Assembly (NCBI GenBank): GCA_018262575.1
Contig: JAGSYU010000014.1
Location: 1 to 36,975, forward strand
Source: Pseudomonadota bacterium
GTDB taxonomy: Bacteria > Pseudomonadota > Alphaproteobacteria > Rhizobiales > Pleomorphomonadaceae
DNA length: 36,975 bases
Direction of reading: 5' to 3'
A model generated the notes under the pieces. That model was not told where the DNA came from. It made no database searches and saw nothing but the letters and a program-made list of their open reading frames with translations. The translations under genes were made by a program, and so were the position numbers. Positions 33,599 through 36,975 of the stretch are shown piece after piece. How positions within the stretch are numbered: position 1 is the stretch's first letter; each line of letters begins with the position of its first letter.

Positions 33599-34482
33599 TC
33601 GGCCGCCTCGCGGAATGGCACCGCCTGCCGCCGCCTCAGCTTCGGCGGCACGCCATAGGCCTTCTTGAAGGCGGTGGCAAAGCTCGATGGCGCCGAGTAG
33701 CCGGCCATGAAGGCGGCGCAGGCGATGCTGACCCCACGGTTGTCGAGGGCATCGCGGGCGGCGTCGAGTCGGCGCCGACGCACGAAGTCGAACACCGTCA
33801 TGCCGTAGAGCTCCTTGAAGCAGCGCTGTACGACGCTGACCGACGCTCCCACCGCCTGGGCGACCGCATCAATGGTCAGCGGTTCGTTGAGGTGGTCGAG
33901 CAGGAAGATGCGGATGCGCTCGCCGAGCAGAGACTGGGCCGGCCGGGGTAGGGCATTCTCTTCGCGCCGGAGCGCCAGCGTGCTGAGCATCAGGCAGATC
34001 AGGTCGAAGGCACGGGCCCGACGATAGAGCGACAGCGCCTCGCGTGGCACCCAGGCCGGCGGCTCCGCCGCGAGATGGGCGAGACGGATGCTCTCTTCGT
34101 CGAGACGCCAAAGATGGTTGTTGCCATGACCGGCCAGGAAGGTCGCCAGCGCGTCACCGTGGCCGGCTCCCTTGAGGTCGAGCGCCGAAGCCCAGTCGCT
34201 CGGCGCGGTGATCATCAGCTTGCCCATCCGGTCTTCCGACCAGGCGACCTGAGTCAGGCGCGCCGGGCGGGTGAGCGCCAGCGCCAGCGCCACCGGGCCG
34301 CTGTCGGCGGAAACGTCAAACCGCTGGCCGTCGATGTCGAAGCGCTGCCAGCCGCGCAGATAGACGAATAGCCGGAAGCCCGGACGAATCTCCCGCACCG
34401 GACGCTGACCGGCGACCACCGGCGTCAGCCGGCAGGCAAGCGAGATGCCGTCATGTTCCGATACCGCCGTGGACAGTTCCAT
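33595..34482 (-). CDS. AraC-family regulator, PchR-like
   Basis: A 295-residue regulator from ATG 34482. The N-terminal 180 residues form the PchR-type sensor region (VREIRPGFRLFVYLRGWQRFDIDG; APSDWASALDL), and the C terminus is a double helix-turn-helix AraC domain (about residues 195-290) with VVQRCFKELYGMTVFDFVRRRRLDAAR and IACAAFMAGYSAPSSFATAFKKAYG. PchR/YbtA-type regulators activate siderophore receptor and transport genes when the ferri-siderophore is present. It is the first gene of the permease-ATPase operon and divergent from the TonB receptor, both likely targets. The ribosome site is weak; a GTG six codons upstream is an alternative start. Confidence 0.92.
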   Translation of the reverse strand: MELSTAVSEHDGISLACRLTPVVAGQRPVREIRPGFRLFVYLRGWQRFDIDGQRFDVSADSGPVALALALTRPARLTQVAWSEDRMGKLMITAPSDWASALDLKGAGHGDALATFLAGHGNNHLWRLDEESIRLAHLAAEPPAWVPREALSLYRRARAFDLICLMLSTLALRREENALPRPAQSLLGERIRIFLLDHLNEPLTIDAVAQAVGASVSVVQRCFKELYGMTVFDFVRRRRLDAARDALDNRGVSIACAAFMAGYSAPSSFATAFKKAYGVPPKLRRRQAVPFREAAE

Positions 34483-34614
34483 GAACGCACCCAATGCCAC
34501 TCGCAACGCCGGCCGACAACACGCCTGACGACCCTGGCTGTTTACGAAAAAGAAACCGCCGTTTGCGCTGAAGCCCTGACCGTCGACAGCTTTCAGTCCC
34601 CCTGTTTATATACA

Positions 34615-34629
34615 TGACAAAGTTAGTCA
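34615..34629. promoter_or_regulatory. IRO-like motif (TGA-N9-TCA) before the TonB receptor gene
   Basis: TGA (34615-34617), nine bases, then TCA (34627-34629) fits the iron-responsive IRO motif recognised by RirA in Hyphomicrobiales. It lies in the 212-bp divergent region between the AraC gene and the receptor, 66 nt before the receptor start. TGA-N9-TCA is short enough to occur by chance, but the AT-rich flanks and iron-uptake context support it. Confidence 0.5.
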
Positions 34630-34650
34630 AGTTTAAGTGAAATCCCTTAT

Positions 34651-34669
34651 GCGATTGGCTCGCAATCGC
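34651..34669. repeat. Inverted repeat in the receptor leader
   Basis: GCGATTG (34651-34657) and CAATCGC (34663-34669) are perfect 7-bp arms with a 5-nt centre, directly followed by a tandem repeat AATTGGG-AATTGGG (34671-34684) adjoining the receptor ribosome site. It may be an operator for the AraC-family protein or a leader hairpin controlling translation. Confidence 0.5.
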
Positions 34670-34694
34670 AAATTGGGAATTGGGGCAGGGGTAA

Positions 34695-36890
34695 ATGACT
34701 GAGAAAGTGGAGTTTTCCGCCGAGGGCCATCCGCGTCGAGTCCGGTATCGGTGCGGTAGCTTGTTGCGCGCTACGTTGATGGCGACGGTCTGTCTGGCTG
34801 GTGCCGACGGCGCACAGGCACAGTCGGCGGACGGCGCCGCGACGCTCGAGCCAATCGTTGTCGAAGGACGCGGCGCGGCGGGTGATGGTCCGGTGAAGGG
34901 CTATATCGCCAAGCGGTCGAAGACAGCCACCAAGACAGATGTGCCGCTCGAGAAGACGCCGCAATCGGTGTCCGTCGTCACCGCTGACCAGATGGCCGAT
35001 CAAGGCGTCAAGTCGGTGGCCGAGGCGCTGCGTTACACGCCGGGCGTGTTTGCCGAATACCGCGGCGCCTCCAATCTCCAGGACGAGACCTTCCTGCGTG
35101 GCTATTATTACGCGCCGCGGTTTCTCGATGGCCTGCTGTTCGGGTCCAACTCGTTCGGCCAGATCGATCCTTATCTTCTCGAGCGCGTCGAGGTGCTGAA
35201 AGGCCCCTCATCGGTGCTCTATGGCGAGGCCCGGCCCGGCGGCCTCATCAATCTCGTCAGCAAGCGTCCGACCGGCGAGACGGCGCGCGAGGTGCAGGCG
35301 ACGGTCGGTACCGATGGTCGCGTCGAGGCGGCCTTCGACCTGATGGACAAGCTGCCGGGCAGCGATACCGTCTCCTACCGCGTCGTCGGCAAGGCGGCGC
35401 GCGCTGATACCATGGAGGATGGCCTCGACACCAAGCGTCTCGCCGTGGCGCCGTCGATCATGTGGCAGCCGGACGACCAGACCAAGGTCACCCTCCACGC
35501 CGTCTACCAGAACGAGCCGGAAGCCGGATTCAGGAACTTCCGCGAGGCCAAGGGGTCTCTCACCCCGACCGCCTACGGCTACGTGCCCCGCGACTTCCTG
35601 ATCTCCGATCCCAATGTGCAGAAATCGGAACGCCAGCAGGCTTCGATCGGCTATCAGGCCGAACACCGCTTCGACAACGGCGTCACGTTGCGCCAGAACG
35701 CCCGCCTCACCGACATCGACACTGCCTATCAGACCCTGACCTGGGGCGCCCTGCAGGCCGACGGCAAGACCATCACCCGCACCGGCTCCGGCGGCACCGA
35801 GGACATGCTGCAGTTCGTCGTCGACAACAGCGCCGAAGCCAAAATTTCCACTGGCCCGCTCGAGCACACGCTGATCGGTGGCGTCGACTACCGCTATTCG
35901 GTCGTCGACTACGCCTGGGGCTATGACTACACGGTGCCGTCGATCGACTGGACCAATCCCGTCTACAACGTCACCAGCCTCAACCTCTCCTCAGGTCGCA
36001 GCGACACGAAGACCAAGGCGTCGCAGGTGGGCGTCTATCTGCAGGACCAGATCGAGGTCGGCCGGCTGAACCTGTTGTTTGGCGGCCGGCATGATTGGGC
36101 AACCACCGACATCGACAACAACCTCACCGGTGCGACGACCAGCCTGGATGCGTCGGCCACCACCGGTCGCGCCGGCGCCGTCTACGATCTCGGCTGGGGC
36201 CTTTCGCCCTACGTCAGTGTTGCCACGTCCTTCGAGCCGGTGCTGACGGCGGCGCCGTCCGGCTCCGATCCTTTCGATCCGTCGACGGCCATCCAATACG
36301 AGGCCGGCCTGCGTTTTTCGCCGGAGGGCTACGGTTTCAACCTCAGCGCCGCCGTCTACGAGCTCACCCAGCAGAACGTCCTCTATCGCGAGACGAGCGC
36401 CAGCCCCTGGCAGCAGACCGGCGAGATCCGCACCCGCGGTTTCGAGCTGGAGGGCCGGGCGGAGATCACCGATAACCTCAGTCTGCTCGCCGCCTACAGC
36501 TACACCGACCAGGAGGTGACGGAATCGGCGCAGGCCAACATCCTCGGCAAGACGCCGGCCCGCATTCCGATCAATCAGGCATCGATCTGGGGCAAGTACG
36601 AGTTCGATGACGGCCCGTTCGCTGGTCTCGGCCTCGGCCTGGGCCTGCGCTACGTCGGCGAGAGCTGGGGCGATGCCACCAACACCTTCAAGGTGCCGGA
36701 CACGCTGCTGCTCGACGCCTCGCTGTCCTACGATTTCGGTGCGCTCGACAAGGACTTCGAGAACGTATCGCTGCAGGTGAATGCCACCAACCTCACCGAT
36801 GAGTTCTACACGGCGTCCTGCGCCAGCGCCTATGCCTGCTTCGTCGGTGCCGGTCGCACCGTTACCGCCACGCTGAAGTACAAGTGGTAA
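34695..36890 (+). CDS. TonB-dependent ferric-siderophore receptor
   Basis: Outer-membrane gated barrel that imports ferric siderophore using TonB energy. The 731-residue protein has a long signal peptide (about 1-42, ending GAQAQ), a TonB box-like EPIVV (52-56), a plug domain with KTPQSVSVVTADQMADQGVKSVAEAL and the VEVLKGPSSVLYGEARPGGLINLVSKRP signature, and a 22-strand barrel ending LKYKW with terminal Trp as outer-membrane sorting signal. No N-terminal FecA-type signalling domain is present, so regulation likely runs through the adjacent AraC protein and iron. The plug resembles FhuA/FoxA hydroxamate-type receptors; the ligand is unproven. GGGGTAA precedes the ATG. Confidence 0.94.
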   Translation: MTEKVEFSAEGHPRRVRYRCGSLLRATLMATVCLAGADGAQAQSADGAATLEPIVVEGRGAAGDGPVKGYIAKRSKTATKTDVPLEKTPQSVSVVTADQMADQGVKSVAEALRYTPGVFAEYRGASNLQDETFLRGYYYAPRFLDGLLFGSNSFGQIDPYLLERVEVLKGPSSVLYGEARPGGLINLVSKRPTGETAREVQATVGTDGRVEAAFDLMDKLPGSDTVSYRVVGKAARADTMEDGLDTKRLAVAPSIMWQPDDQTKVTLHAVYQNEPEAGFRNFREAKGSLTPTAYGYVPRDFLISDPNVQKSERQQASIGYQAEHRFDNGVTLRQNARLTDIDTAYQTLTWGALQADGKTITRTGSGGTEDMLQFVVDNSAEAKISTGPLEHTLIGGVDYRYSVVDYAWGYDYTVPSIDWTNPVYNVTSLNLSSGRSDTKTKASQVGVYLQDQIEVGRLNLLFGGRHDWATTDIDNNLTGATTSLDASATTGRAGAVYDLGWGLSPYVSVATSFEPVLTAAPSGSDPFDPSTAIQYEAGLRFSPEGYGFNLSAAVYELTQQNVLYRETSASPWQQTGEIRTRGFELEGRAEITDNLSLLAAYSYTDQEVTESAQANILGKTPARIPINQASIWGKYEFDDGPFAGLGLGLGLRYVGESWGDATNTFKVPDTLLLDASLSYDFGALDKDFENVSLQVNATNLTDEFYTASCASAYACFVGAGRTVTATLKYKW

Positions 36891-36895
36891 GGCGG

Positions 36896-36975
36896 ATGCG
36901 GAAGGCTTTGACCGCGTTGCACACGCTGGCTTTCGTTCTCCTCTCCGGCGGCGCGTCCGCCGGAGAGGATGTTCT
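36896..36975 (+). CDS. Start of an exported protein, probably siderophore-binding periplasmic protein (3' end missing)
   Basis: ATG 36896, with AAGG overlapping the receptor stop, opens a frame running to the window edge: MRKALTALHTLAFVLLSGGA then SAGEDVL. This is a textbook Sec signal peptide with a basic start, hydrophobic core and ASA cleavage motif. The uptake system here has a receptor, two permeases and an ATPase but no binding protein, so a periplasmic siderophore-binding protein is the natural expectation. Only 26 residues are visible, so the product is an inference. The region coding for the signal end contains a perfect 11-bp hairpin (36941-36967). Confidence 0.55.
   Translation, partial: MRKALTALHTLAFVLLSGGASAGEDV
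36941..36967. repeat. Perfect 11-bp inverted repeat after the TonB receptor gene
   Basis: CTCTCCGGCGG (36941-36951) and CCGCCGGAGAG (36957-36967) pair perfectly around a 5-nt loop. It lies 50 nt after the receptor stop and inside the apparent signal-peptide coding region of the next frame. The bases after it (GATGTTCT) are not a full T-run within the window. It may be a terminator or attenuator, or structure within coding sequence. Confidence 0.6.

Overview
The window is GC-rich, densely coded DNA from an alphaproteobacterium, most likely of the Hyphomicrobiales (Rhizobiales). The evidence is a Shemin-type 5-aminolevulinate synthase, FixK/FnrN-type boxes in front of a ccoNOQP-ccoGHIS locus, an alphaproteobacterial Cpa/Tad pilus assembly operon and an IRO-like (RirA-type) motif before an iron receptor gene. 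Genus cannot be fixed by reading alone. No rRNA, tRNA, insertion sequence, prophage or CRISPR array was seen.

Layout: (1) 1-11.3 kb is a microaerobic respiration block. hemN (cut by the window start) diverges from ccoN-ccoO-ccoQ-ccoP (cbb3 oxidase), followed by ccoG-ccoH-ccoI-ccoS (oxidase assembly and copper delivery) and a convergent hemA. FNR/FixK-type boxes lie upstream of hemN, ccoN and hemA. The last two share a -10-like hexamer at exactly the same distance, so heme supply and the heme-rich oxidase look co-induced by low oxygen. (2) 11.5-14.2 kb holds an orphan receiver protein, a small exported protein of unknown function, an exported polysaccharide-deacetylase-like protein, a DUF486 membrane protein and a TPR lipoprotein. 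(3) 14.4-16.1 kb is a single-Cache chemoreceptor. (4) 16.1-23.0 kb, minus strand, is a compact Tad operon in the order cpaB-cpaC-cpaE-cpaF/tadA-tadB-tadC, with no cpaD, prepilin peptidase or Flp pilin gene in this window. (5) 23.2-25.2 kb has alanine racemase and a SAM methyltransferase.

(6) 25.3-30.9 kb is a uronate/pectin-derivative catabolism operon, minus strand: kdgK-kdgT-yhcH-like-kduI-kduD. A 566-bp upstream region, strikingly AT-rich in its middle and full of palindromes, separates it from a divergent GntR/FCD regulator. Together these take up 2-keto-3-deoxygluconate, isomerise and reduce 5-keto-4-deoxyuronate to it, and phosphorylate it to KDPG. The KDPG aldolase is not in the window. 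(7) 30.9-36.975 kb is a siderophore-iron uptake module. An AraC/PchR-like regulator heads an overlapping operon with two FecCD-type permeases and an ATPase. Divergent to it are a TonB-dependent receptor and the start of an exported protein, probably the periplasmic binding protein, cut by the window end.

The window is mostly made of known systems. I did not find a convincing wholly new system. The items most worth checking are regulatory (FNR promoter geometry, GntR operators, the IRO box, intercistronic hairpins), plus the reduced Tad operon and two proteins with altered key motifs (CpaE Walker A, deacetylase metal site).
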